Positions 50,099 to 58,143 of a DNA stretch of 64,000 bases are shown one piece after another. This DNA is from Lentzea guizhouensis (GTDB taxonomy: Bacteria; Actinomycetota; Actinomycetes; Mycobacteriales; Pseudonocardiaceae), in NCBI RefSeq assembly GCF_001701025.1, contig NZ_CP016793.1, positions 6,262,001-6,326,000 on the forward strand. The letters run 5' to 3'. Each line of letters begins with the position of its first letter. The first letter of the stretch is position 1. Made by a program: the position numbers and the translations under genes. Below the pieces are notes generated by a model. The model had not been told where the DNA came from and did no database searches. It saw only the letters and a program-made list of their open reading frames with translations.

Positions 50099-51985
50099 AT
50101 GACAGGCCAGCAGGAACGAGGCTCGGAGCGCGCGGTTCGCGCCTACGTCTCGAACACCAACGCGAACACGGTGTCGGTGATCGACGTGGCGTCGGGTGCG
50201 ATCACCGGCACCATCCCGGTCGGCAGCTCGCCGTTCCGGCTGGCCGCCTCAGCCGACGGCGCCACGGTCTACACGGTCAACGTGCTGTCCGACGACGTGT
50301 CGGTGATCGACACGGCCACCTGGAGCGTCACGGCCACGATCGGCGTGGGCAACCTGCCCCGGGAGATAGCCGTGAGCCCGGACGGCGCACGCGTCTACAC
50401 CGTCAACTCCGGCTCGGACTCGGTGACGGTGATCGACACCGCCACCAACGCCGTCGTGGCCACCGTGACGGTCGGCGACGAGCCGTACGGCGTGGCGGTC
50501 CTGCCCGACAACAGCCGGGCGTACGTCACCAACTACAACGGCGACACGCTCTCCGTGATCGACACGGCGACGCACGAGGTCGTCTCGACGATCCCGGTGA
50601 GCGACGGCCCGTTCGGCGTGGCCTGTTCGCCGGACGGGACCCGCCTGTACGTCACGAACCACAACGCCGACACGGTCTCGGTGGTCGACGTGGCGAACGG
50701 CGAGGTGGTCGCGACGGTCGTCGTCGGCGACGCCCCGATCGGGGTCGTGGTGACGCCGGACGGGTCCGCGGTCTACGTGTCCAACCAGGACAGCGGCAGC
50801 GTGTCGGTGATCGGGACCGCGGCCGGCGCGGTGACCGCCACGGTGCCGGTGGGCCAGTTCCCCCAGGGGCTCGCGCTCGGCCCGGACGGCGCGGCGGTGT
50901 ACGTCGCCAACCTGAGCTCCGGCAGCGTCTCCGTGATCGAGACCGCCGGCAACACCGTCGTCGCCACCTTCGAGCCTGTCGTGGAACCCGTGGCGCTCAC
51001 CGTGATCAGGGCACCCGAGGGCAGCCTGCCCGCGCCCGGCCTCCCGCCGGAGCCCGGCCTGCCCGAACCGCTGCCGGTGCCTCCCGTGACCTCGGCGGAA
51101 AGGCTCTACGTCGCGCACACCACGGCGAACTCGGTGTCCGTCGTGGACACCGAGACCCAGGCGACGCTGACCACCATCGAGGTCGGCGCGTCACCGTTCC
51201 GCGTCGCCGCCAGTGCCGACGGCACGCGCGTCTACGTGACCAGCATGGGCGCGGACCGGCTGACCGTCATCGACACGGCGACCGACACCGTGCTCGCCAC
51301 CGTGCAGGTCGGCGACGGCCCGCTGGGAGTGGCCGCGCTGCCCGACGGATCGCGCGTGTACGTCGCCAACCAGGGCTCGGACTCGGTGTCGGTGATCGAC
51401 ACCGCCACCCACTCGGTCGTCGCGACCATCACCGTGGAGAACGAGCCGAACGGCCTGGTCGCGGCACCTGACGGCACGCGGGTCTACGTCGCCAACGACG
51501 GCTCCGACACGGTGTCGGTGATCGACCCGGCCACCGACACCGTCGTCGCCTCCGTTCCCGTGGGGGACAAGCCCTTCACGCTCGCCACGAGCCCGGACGG
51601 CACCCGCGGGTACGTGACCAACTACGACGCCGACACCGTCACCGTGCTCGACCTCGTCTCGCACGAGCAGACCGCCGAGATTCGGCTGGGCGACGGTCCG
51701 TCCGGGGTCGCGGTCAGCCCCGACGGCACGCGGGCGTACGTGTCCCAGTTCGGCGCGAACGCCGTGGCCGTCCTCGAACTGCCGGCCAACCAGGTGATCA
51801 GCGTGGTCCCCGTGGGCCGGGGACCGATGGGTGCCGTGCTCAGCCCCGACGGCGCGCGGCTCTACGTGCCGAGCTTCAACGAGGGCACCGTCTCGGTGAT
51901 CGACGCCGCGTCCGGCTCCATCACCGGCGTGCTCGAGGTGAGCCGGCCGATGGCGGTGGCCGTGGTGGCCGCGCGCACGGCGTGA
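50099..51985 (+). CDS. double YVTN beta-propeller protein
   Basis: The 628-residue protein has two propeller halves (about residues 10-300 and 340-628) joined by a Pro-rich linker. There are about 14 repeats of some 42 residues with V-Y-V-x-N, S-V-I-D-T-A-T and V-A-T-V-x-V-G-x-x-P. No signal peptide found at the ATG at 50099 (GAGAGGGAGA upstream). YVTN propellers are usually surface or binding proteins. First of three co-directional YVTN genes, 43 bp before the next. Confidence 0.88.
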   Translation: MTGQQERGSERAVRAYVSNTNANTVSVIDVASGAITGTIPVGSSPFRLAASADGATVYTVNVLSDDVSVIDTATWSVTATIGVGNLPREIAVSPDGARVYTVNSGSDSVTVIDTATNAVVATVTVGDEPYGVAVLPDNSRAYVTNYNGDTLSVIDTATHEVVSTIPVSDGPFGVACSPDGTRLYVTNHNADTVSVVDVANGEVVATVVVGDAPIGVVVTPDGSAVYVSNQDSGSVSVIGTAAGAVTATVPVGQFPQGLALGPDGAAVYVANLSSGSVSVIETAGNTVVATFEPVVEPVALTVIRAPEGSLPAPGLPPEPGLPEPLPVPPVTSAERLYVAHTTANSVSVVDTETQATLTTIEVGASPFRVAASADGTRVYVTSMGADRLTVIDTATDTVLATVQVGDGPLGVAALPDGSRVYVANQGSDSVSVIDTATHSVVATITVENEPNGLVAAPDGTRVYVANDGSDTVSVIDPATDTVVASVPVGDKPFTLATSPDGTRGYVTNYDADTVTVLDLVSHEQTAEIRLGDGPSGVAVSPDGTRAYVSQFGANAVAVLELPANQVISVVPVGRGPMGAVLSPDGARLYVPSFNEGTVSVIDAASGSITGVLEVSRPMAVAVVAARTA

Positions 51986-52028
51986 CGGGCCCGTTCCCCA
52001 ACCCGAGAACATCGAGGAGAAGCCGACC

Positions 52029-52961
52029 ATGTCCCGCCTGTACGTCACGAACACCAACTCCGACAGCGTCTCGGTGATCGACCCGGCCACCGCGGCGGTG
52101 GCGCGGACGATCGGCGTCGGCGTCTCGCCGTTCCGGATCACGCCCAACGGCGACGGTTCCCGCGTGTACGTCGTCAACGTCGGCATCAACGCCACGGTCC
52201 CCGACCCGGAGAAGACCAGGGTGCCCGGCACGCTGTCGGTGATCGACACCGCCACCGACGCGGTCGTCGCCACCGTGGTGGTCGGCCGGGGGCCGCGGGA
52301 GGCGGCACTCAGCCCCGACGGGTCCCGCGTCTACGTCATCAACCAGGACTCGGCGGACGTGACCGTCGTCGACGTGGCGACGCACACGGTGGTCGCCACG
52401 GTCCCGGTGGGCAAGGGCCCCTTCGGGGTCGCGGTGTCGCCGGACGGGCGCAGCGTCTACGTCGCGAACTTCCTGTCCGACAGCGTGTCCGTCATCGACG
52501 CGGCCACCGACACCGTCCGCGCGACCGTCGCCGTGGCGAAGGGCCCGTTCGGGGTGGCGGTGACACCGGACGGCAAGGGCGTCTACGTCGCGAACTTCGA
52601 CTCGGACGACGTCGCGGTGATCGACACGGACACGAACGTCGCGCGCAGCGAGTTCCGCGTCGGCAGCAAGCCGATCGCCGTGGTGATCACCGGGAACAAG
52701 GCCTACGTCACGAACCAGGACTCCGGCACCGTCACCGTGATCGACGTGGCCCGCCACGAGGTGGAGACGACCGTCGTCGTCGGTGAGCTCCCGCAGGGCG
52801 CCGCCGTGGACCCCGACGGCCGCTCGCTCTACGTCGCGAACTTCGGGTCGAACAGCGTCTCGGTGATCGACATCGCGACGAACGCCGTGAGCACGACGAT
52901 CCGCCCGGTCAACCAGCCGACCGGCATCGGGGTCGTGCGATCGCCCGCGCAGCGCGACTGA
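52029..52961 (+). CDS. YVTN beta-propeller protein
   Basis: The 310-residue protein forms one seven-blade propeller. R-L-Y-V-T-N-T-N-S-D-S-V-S-V-I-D at the start and seven repeats of Y-V-A-N-F with V-S-V-I-D. An extra loop in blade one (I-N-A-T-V-P-D-P-E-K-T-R) is not in its paralogues. AGGAGAAG before the ATG. No signal peptide. Same transcript as its neighbours. Confidence 0.88.
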   Translation: MSRLYVTNTNSDSVSVIDPATAAVARTIGVGVSPFRITPNGDGSRVYVVNVGINATVPDPEKTRVPGTLSVIDTATDAVVATVVVGRGPREAALSPDGSRVYVINQDSADVTVVDVATHTVVATVPVGKGPFGVAVSPDGRSVYVANFLSDSVSVIDAATDTVRATVAVAKGPFGVAVTPDGKGVYVANFDSDDVAVIDTDTNVARSEFRVGSKPIAVVITGNKAYVTNQDSGTVTVIDVARHEVETTVVVGELPQGAAVDPDGRSLYVANFGSNSVSVIDIATNAVSTTIRPVNQPTGIGVVRSPAQRD

Positions 52962-52993
52962 CGCCATCCCACCGACCGGAAGCTGGTTACCTG

Positions 52994-54190
52994 ATGCCCA
53001 AGACAACGGCCTCGTGCGGCCGGAAGAAGACAGCGGCCCTGGCCGCCGGGCTTCTGCTCGTCACCGGGTGCACGGCGGAGAAGACCCCGCAGGCCCCGCC
53101 GACGCCGTCGAGCAGCGCCCCCGCCTCCACCCCCGCCCCGGCCCCGGCCTCGCCGGTGAGCTTCGCACCCGCGGTGGCGCTGCCGGTGGGGGACAACCCG
53201 AGGTCGATCCTGTCGGCCGACTTCACCGGTGACGGCGCCGCCGACCTGATCACCGCGAACCTGAGCTCCAGCGACATCAGCATGCTCACCGGCGACGGCA
53301 AGGGCGCGTTCGGCACCGCCGTGTCGTTCCCGTCCGGCCGGATCTCGCTGCGGATGGACGTCGCCGACCTGAACGCCGACGGCGCACTCGACGTGGCGGT
53401 GATCAACGTCAGCGACGAGACGGTCACGGTCCTGCTGGGCGACGGCAAGGGCACGCTGTCGGCGGGAACCCCGTTCCCCACCGGGGAAGGCCCGTCCGGC
53501 GTCGTCGCCGTGGACCTCAACGGCGACGGGCTGCTCGACCTCGCCACGAGCAACTACGACGGCGACGACGTCTCCGTCCTGATCGGCGACGGCAAGGGTG
53601 CTTTCGGTGCGCCGCAGGGGTTCGCGACCGGGGACGGCCCCGGCGGGATCGTCGCGGTCGACCTCGACTCCGACGGCGATCCCGACCTCGCCACCGGCAA
53701 CTACGGCTCCGACGACGTGAGCGTGCTGTTCGGGGACGGCAAGGGCGGGTTCGCGGCGGCACAGACGCACACCGCCGGCGACTCGCCCTACGCGACCGTG
53801 GCCGCCGACCTCGACGCCGACGGCAACCAGGACCTGATCATCCCGAACTACGACTCGGACGACGTCACGGTGCTGCGCGGCGACGGCGGGGGCGGGTTCG
53901 CGCCGCCCACCCGCCACGCCGCGGGTGACGCCCCGGCGGGCGTGGTGAGCGCGGACCTCAACTCCGACGGCCACCTGGACCTCGCGACGGCGAACTTCGA
54001 GTCCGACGACGCGACCGTGTTGCTGGGGGACGGCAAGGGCGGGTTCGCCGCGCCCGTCGCGTTCCCGACCGACGACGGCGCGGTGCGGATCGTCGCGGTG
54101 GACTTCGACGGCGACGGGAAGCTCGACCTGGCCACCTGCAACGCGCACACCGACACGGTGTCGGTGCTCACCAACACCTCGGCGGGTTGA
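52994..54190 (+). CDS. secreted VCBS/FG-GAP-repeat lipoprotein (second copy)
   Basis: The 398-residue protein has the lipobox L-L-V-T-G-C, a Ser/Pro/Ala-rich linker and repeats of D-L-N-G-D-G-L-L-D-L-A and L-I-G-D-G-K-G-A-F. Paralogue of the lipoprotein at 39803. It lies between YVTN genes with gaps of 32 and 3 bp, so is co-transcribed with them: an extracellular propeller in an otherwise apparently cytosolic propeller operon. Confidence 0.87.
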   Translation: MPKTTASCGRKKTAALAAGLLLVTGCTAEKTPQAPPTPSSSAPASTPAPAPASPVSFAPAVALPVGDNPRSILSADFTGDGAADLITANLSSSDISMLTGDGKGAFGTAVSFPSGRISLRMDVADLNADGALDVAVINVSDETVTVLLGDGKGTLSAGTPFPTGEGPSGVVAVDLNGDGLLDLATSNYDGDDVSVLIGDGKGAFGAPQGFATGDGPGGIVAVDLDSDGDPDLATGNYGSDDVSVLFGDGKGGFAAAQTHTAGDSPYATVAADLDADGNQDLIIPNYDSDDVTVLRGDGGGGFAPPTRHAAGDAPAGVVSADLNSDGHLDLATANFESDDATVLLGDGKGGFAAPVAFPTDDGAVRIVAVDFDGDGKLDLATCNAHTDTVSVLTNTSAG

Positions 54191-54193
54191 AGG

Positions 54194-55072
54194 ATGCCCG
54201 AGTCCTTCGTGTACGTCGCCAGCGCCGGCGCGAACACGGTGTCGATCATCGACCCGGCCTCCGACACCGTCGTGGCCGAGGTGCCCACGGGGGAGTCGTC
54301 GTACGGGGTCGCCGTTGCCGGGCAACGGGTCTACGTCACCAACCCGATCGGGCCGAACACCGTGTCCGTGCTGGACGTCCCGTCGCGGTCGGTGGTCGGC
54401 TCGTTCGCGGCCGGGCACGGGCCGTTCGGGGTCGCGGTGTCCCCGGACGGCGCCACCGGGTACGTCACGAACTTCAGCGAGAACACGGTGTCGGTGTTCG
54501 ACACCGCGACCGACCGGGTCGTGGGGTCGATCGCGACCGCCGCGGGCCCGTTCGGCGTCGCCTTCGCCCCGGACGGCGCGCGCGCCTACGTCACCGCCAT
54601 CAACGCGCACTCCGTGCAGGTGATCGACACCGCCCGGCGGGCCGTCGTCGGGAACATCGAGGTGCAGCGGGCTCCGTACTGGGTCGCGTTCACCCCGGAC
54701 GGCGCGCGTGCCTACGTCACCAACCAGAACTCGGACAGCGTGTCGGTGATCGACGTGGTGTCCGGCACCGTGACCGCGACGATCGCGGTCGGTGACCGGC
54801 CGGACGGCATCGCGGTGTCGCCCGACGGCCGGCTCGCCTACGTGACGTGCCGCAGCGCCAACGTGGTGTCCGTGCTCGACCTCGCCTCCGGCACGGTGAG
54901 CGCGGCGATCCCGGTGGGCAGCGTGCCGCAGAGCGTCGCGTTCACCGCGGACGGCACCAAGGCCTACGTGGCCAACCAGGGGTCCGACAGCGTGTCCGTG
55001 ATCGACGTGAGCGCCGGTGCGGTGGCCGGCACGATCACGGTCGTCGAACCCACCGGCGTCGGCGCGGGCTGA
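54194..55072 (+). CDS. YVTN beta-propeller protein
   Basis: 292 residues, seven blades, starting S-F-V-Y-V-A-S-A-G-A-N-T-V-S-I-I-D. Its start is 3 bp after the lipoprotein stop. Shares blade sequences with the other two but is the most divergent in blades five and six (A-Y-V-T-A-I-N-A-H-S-V-Q-V-I). No signal peptide. Confidence 0.87.
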   Translation: MPESFVYVASAGANTVSIIDPASDTVVAEVPTGESSYGVAVAGQRVYVTNPIGPNTVSVLDVPSRSVVGSFAAGHGPFGVAVSPDGATGYVTNFSENTVSVFDTATDRVVGSIATAAGPFGVAFAPDGARAYVTAINAHSVQVIDTARRAVVGNIEVQRAPYWVAFTPDGARAYVTNQNSDSVSVIDVVSGTVTATIAVGDRPDGIAVSPDGRLAYVTCRSANVVSVLDLASGTVSAAIPVGSVPQSVAFTADGTKAYVANQGSDSVSVIDVSAGAVAGTITVVEPTGVGAG

Positions 55073-55107
55073 GTTCGTCCGGTGTGGACCGTTCCAACTC
55101 GGTGCTA

Positions 55108-55125
55108 GAATCTGTAGCGAGTTTC
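55108..55125. promoter_or_regulatory. imperfect inverted repeat before the HxlR gene
   Basis: GAATCT-GTAGCG-AGTTTC, one mismatch between arms, overlapping a possible -10 box TAGAAT (55106-55111) and 12 bp before the ATG at 55137. Candidate autoregulatory site. Confidence 0.45.
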
Positions 55126-55136
55126 AGGGCGGTGGG

Positions 55137-55790
55137 ATGTCTTCGGCGAAACGTGACTACGGCCAGTTCTGCGGGCTGGCCGCGGCGTTGAACGTGGTCG
55201 GTGAGCGCTGGACGTTGCTGGTGCTCCGCGAGCTGCTGATCGGGCCCGCCCGGTTCACCGAACTGGCGGCGAACCTGCCCGGCGCCGGTCCCAACCTCCT
55301 CTCCGACCGGCTGCGCACGCTCGTGGAGCACGGCGTCGTCGGGCAGACGCTGCTGGAGGACGACGGCCGGGCGCGCCAGTACCACCTGACCGAGCTGGGG
55401 GAGCAGCTGCGCGGGCCGGTGCTGGCGCTCGCGAACTGGGGCCTCGGGTTCCTGCGCGAGGAGGACCGGTCCGGTGCCGTGCGGGCGGAGTGGGGCTTCC
55501 TCGCCGTGCAGTCGATGGTCGACGAGACCGCGATCCCGGACGTCGACGAGGTTTACGAGTTCCAGGTCGGCGACGAGCCGTTCGTGATCGAGGTGAGTGA
55601 CGGCGTCGTGTCGTTCGGACGCGGGCACGCCGAACAGCCCGACCTGACCGTCGAGTGCGACGCGGACACGTTCGTGCGGATCGGCGCACGGATGTTGTCG
55701 CCGTTCGAGGCGATCGCGACCGGGGACGTGCGGATAAAGGGGAAAGCGGAGTCGGTGCGCCGCTGCGTCGCCATGCTCGGCCTGTCGTGA
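55137..55790 (+). CDS. HxlR-family transcriptional regulator with SCP2-like C-terminal domain
   Basis: 217 residues: the N-terminal winged helix shows V-V-G-E-R-W-T-L-L-V-L-R-E-L-L-I-G and F-T-E-L, the HxlR signature. The C-terminal 95 residues resemble an SCP2-like lipid-binding domain (I-K-G-K-A-E-S-V near the end). The ATG at 55137 is chosen because an upstream start would include the operator. It may sense a hydrophobic ligand through the C-terminal domain. Co-directional with the propeller operon. Confidence 0.85.
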   Translation: MSSAKRDYGQFCGLAAALNVVGERWTLLVLRELLIGPARFTELAANLPGAGPNLLSDRLRTLVEHGVVGQTLLEDDGRARQYHLTELGEQLRGPVLALANWGLGFLREEDRSGAVRAEWGFLAVQSMVDETAIPDVDEVYEFQVGDEPFVIEVSDGVVSFGRGHAEQPDLTVECDADTFVRIGARMLSPFEAIATGDVRIKGKAESVRRCVAMLGLS

Positions 55791-55902
55791 TCTTCGTGTG
55801 AACGGCACGGCGGACATGCGCGCAACCTGGGAGAAGGGGCGTGCGTTCGCCGGTCGGTAACGTCCGGCTGACTCGTCGCTTCCCGGATGGAGCTGACCTC
55901 CC

Positions 55903-56448
55903 ATGACCACTCACGCCGGGGCGTTTCCGGCCGCTGGCTCGCTCAACGAGCGCTGGCACCGTCTCGCTCTCACCCTCTTCACCTTCGTCGTGATCGCCCA
56001 CTGGGCGGAGCACCTCGCCCAGGCCTTCCAGATCTTCGTGCTCGGCTGGCCCCGTCCGCAGGCCGGAGGTGTGCTCGGCCTCTGGTTCCCGTGGCTGGTC
56101 ACCTCCGAATGGATGCACTACGGCTATGCCGTCGTGATGCTCGTCGGTTTCTTCGCCCTGGCACCTGGATTCACCGGGCGTGCGAAGAAGTGGTGGAAGA
56201 TCGCACTGTGGATCCAGTTCTGGCACCACTTCGAACACCTGCTCCTGCTCGTGCAGGCGCTGACCGGACGCACTCTCCTGGGTCATCCGCAGCCGGTGAG
56301 CGTGCTGCAGCTCGTGCTGCCGCGCGTGGAACTGCACCTGTTCTACAACGCGATCGTCTTCGTCCCGATGATCGTCGCCGTCTACCTGCACATGCGGCCT
56401 TCGCGGGAGGACCGGGCCGCTGCGCGCTGCACGTGCGCCGGCGCCTGA
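55903..56448 (+). CDS. His-rich integral membrane protein of unknown function
   Basis: The 181-residue protein has about four transmembrane helices and an unusual His pattern inside or next to them: H-W-A-E-H-L-A-Q, W-M-H-Y-G-Y, F-W-H-H-F-E-H and L-H-L-F-Y-N. This resembles a di-metal membrane site, though it lacks the full desaturase set. Overlap and direction suggest pairing with the next gene (1 bp gap). No family name recognised. Confidence 0.7.
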   Translation: MTTHAGAFPAAGSLNERWHRLALTLFTFVVIAHWAEHLAQAFQIFVLGWPRPQAGGVLGLWFPWLVTSEWMHYGYAVVMLVGFFALAPGFTGRAKKWWKIALWIQFWHHFEHLLLLVQALTGRTLLGHPQPVSVLQLVLPRVELHLFYNAIVFVPMIVAVYLHMRPSREDRAAARCTCAGA

Positions 56449-56449
56449 C

Positions 56450-56971
56450 GTGCACGACCACGGCACGTCGGTGCCGGTGCTCGCCGGGCCGGTGCTGCTC
56501 TACCTGGTGCTGTACTTCTCGGTCCCCGTGGTGGCGGGCTACGCGCTGATGCGGGTCACCACGCCACCACCACGCCGGGCGGACGCGTTGCTGGTGACGG
56601 GCGCGTCCGTCGCGGCGTTCGTGATGGCGATGCTGCTGGTCCCCTCGTCCGGCCTGCCGCAGCAGGTGACCGTGCTGCTGCTCGCGGGCGGGATCGTGCC
56701 GTTGGTGCTCTGGTGGAAGGCGGTCCACCTCCTGGACCGGGTGGTCGTGGTGGCACCGTGGCTCGTGGCCGCCGCTACGGTGACCGCCCTGCTCCGCTGC
56801 CTCGCCGACCCACCCGGCGGTCTCACCGCGGCGCTGACGGCCGTGTCCTGGCTGACGTTCTGCGTCCCCCGCAGCCGACCCGGCCGGGTCGTGCTGCGAG
56901 TGACCGCCGGAACGCTCGCGCTGACCGTCGTCGCGACCGTCGCAAACGTCGCGGCCGGTGGCTGGCAGTAG
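56450..56971 (+). CDS. integral membrane protein of unknown function
   Basis: 173 residues from a GTG one base after the previous stop. Five hydrophobic helices, no recognised motif; N-terminus H-D-H-G. It probably forms a unit with the His-rich membrane protein upstream. Confidence 0.6.
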   Translation: MHDHGTSVPVLAGPVLLYLVLYFSVPVVAGYALMRVTTPPPRRADALLVTGASVAAFVMAMLLVPSSGLPQQVTVLLLAGGIVPLVLWWKAVHLLDRVVVVAPWLVAAATVTALLRCLADPPGGLTAALTAVSWLTFCVPRSRPGRVVLRVTAGTLALTVVATVANVAAGGWQ

Positions 56972-57041
56972 CCGCTGACCGGTGGGTCATCGCCGGCCGC
57001 CGATCCACCGCGAGCCGAACCAGCCCGGTTGAACGGCGACC

Positions 57042-57854
57042 GTGCGCCACGACGAGCTGGACGTGCCCGGACGGCTCGTCCGCTACCGGGGCGTGGACCA
57101 CCGGCTGCAACACATGCCCGGCAAGTGGTGGATCACGGCGGACCACGCGGTCGACGGGTCGTTCGTCAAGAAGAGCCGCCACACGTTCGTGAAGCAGCTC
57201 GCGCACGACGACGTGCTGGACTGCTACGACCTCACCCGCCCCGGCACCTACCGCGGCATGCCCGTCGTGATCCTCTCCAGCGAAGGCCGTGGCTACCTGG
57301 TCACCACTCGCGACCCGAGGGCGCACGCCGAGGGGTTCGAGCGCGACGACCACCGCAGCCCGTTGGCGAAACTGATCGCGTTCGACGACCCGCGGCTGCG
57401 GTACACCACGACGGTCACACCGGTTCCGATGCTGTGGAAGATCGCGTACGACTGGGACGGGTTCACCGAACGTCTCGCGGACGCGGTGCGCGACGTGACC
57501 GGTGGCGTCTTCCTCATCGTCCCCGCGAAGGCAGACCCGAAGCGGTACGTGCAGTTCGCCGCTGCGCCCGACCGGCTCGATGCGGAAGCGCCGGGGAAAG
57601 ACGTGGTGCCAGACGCTGACGAGTTCCAGCTGCGCAGGTTCGACTGGGTCGCACCGGACGTCGCGCAACCCAACTGGACGTCGTCGTTGCGGCGCCCCGC
57701 GCTCACCGCCGAGCTCGTGCGGTTGGCGCGGCGCTGCTCTGCCGCGCTGCCCGAGGCGTACGGGATCACCAGCCCGGATGAGCTCACGTACCGGGCGTGG
57801 CGCGAACCGGCAGGTGCGGAGGTCACCGCGGTGGAGTTCCCGGCGCTCGGCTGA
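57042..57854 (+). CDS. hypothetical cytosolic protein
   Basis: 270 residues from a GTG; soluble, mixed alpha/beta by pattern, with R-G-V-D-H-R-L-Q-H-M-P-G-K-W-W near the start and L-T-Y-R-A-W-R-E near the end. No family recognised. The frame is supported by consistent third-position G+C. Neighbouring genes give no hint. Confidence 0.55.
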   Translation: MRHDELDVPGRLVRYRGVDHRLQHMPGKWWITADHAVDGSFVKKSRHTFVKQLAHDDVLDCYDLTRPGTYRGMPVVILSSEGRGYLVTTRDPRAHAEGFERDDHRSPLAKLIAFDDPRLRYTTTVTPVPMLWKIAYDWDGFTERLADAVRDVTGGVFLIVPAKADPKRYVQFAAAPDRLDAEAPGKDVVPDADEFQLRRFDWVAPDVAQPNWTSSLRRPALTAELVRLARRCSAALPEAYGITSPDELTYRAWREPAGAEVTAVEFPALG

Positions 57855-57949
57855 TCGGATACTCGGCGGACGAGCCGTCCACGGCTTCGCCGACCCGTTC
57901 GACCACATCGCGGAGCCGAACAGCACCCGCTGCGCAGGCCGTGACCGCG

Positions 57950-58050
57950 TCACGACGACGCGCGTTCCACCAGTTCGGGCTCGAACACCTGCCGCTCGTG
58001 GTGGTGCCTGGGCCCGAGCGTGATCTCGTTGCTCGCGGCCCGGTGTCCTG
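57950..58050 (-). pseudogene. possible C-terminal remnant of a LacI-type regulator
   Basis: The minus-strand frame ending at the stop complement 57950-57952 reads A-S-N-E-I-T-L-G-P-R then R-Q-V-F-E-P-E-L-V-E-R-A-S-S-stop. This resembles the last residues of many actinobacterial LacI regulators. No upstream body of such a gene exists; the STAND gene starts at 58144. The rest of the 290-bp gap shows nothing else. Confidence 0.3.
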
Positions 58051-58143
58051 CTCGGCACCCTTCACGTCGTCCACGGCGACGCAGCAGACGTGCGGGTGCG
58101 GCCGGCGTGCGCGATAGAGTCCTTTGCGGGGAGGGAAACTGAC

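Noticed and set aside
50099..55072. Periodic DNA repeats as a CRISPR array
   Set aside because: The period of about 126 bp is imperfect and codes for YVTN blades in frame; there are no short identical repeats with unique spacers.
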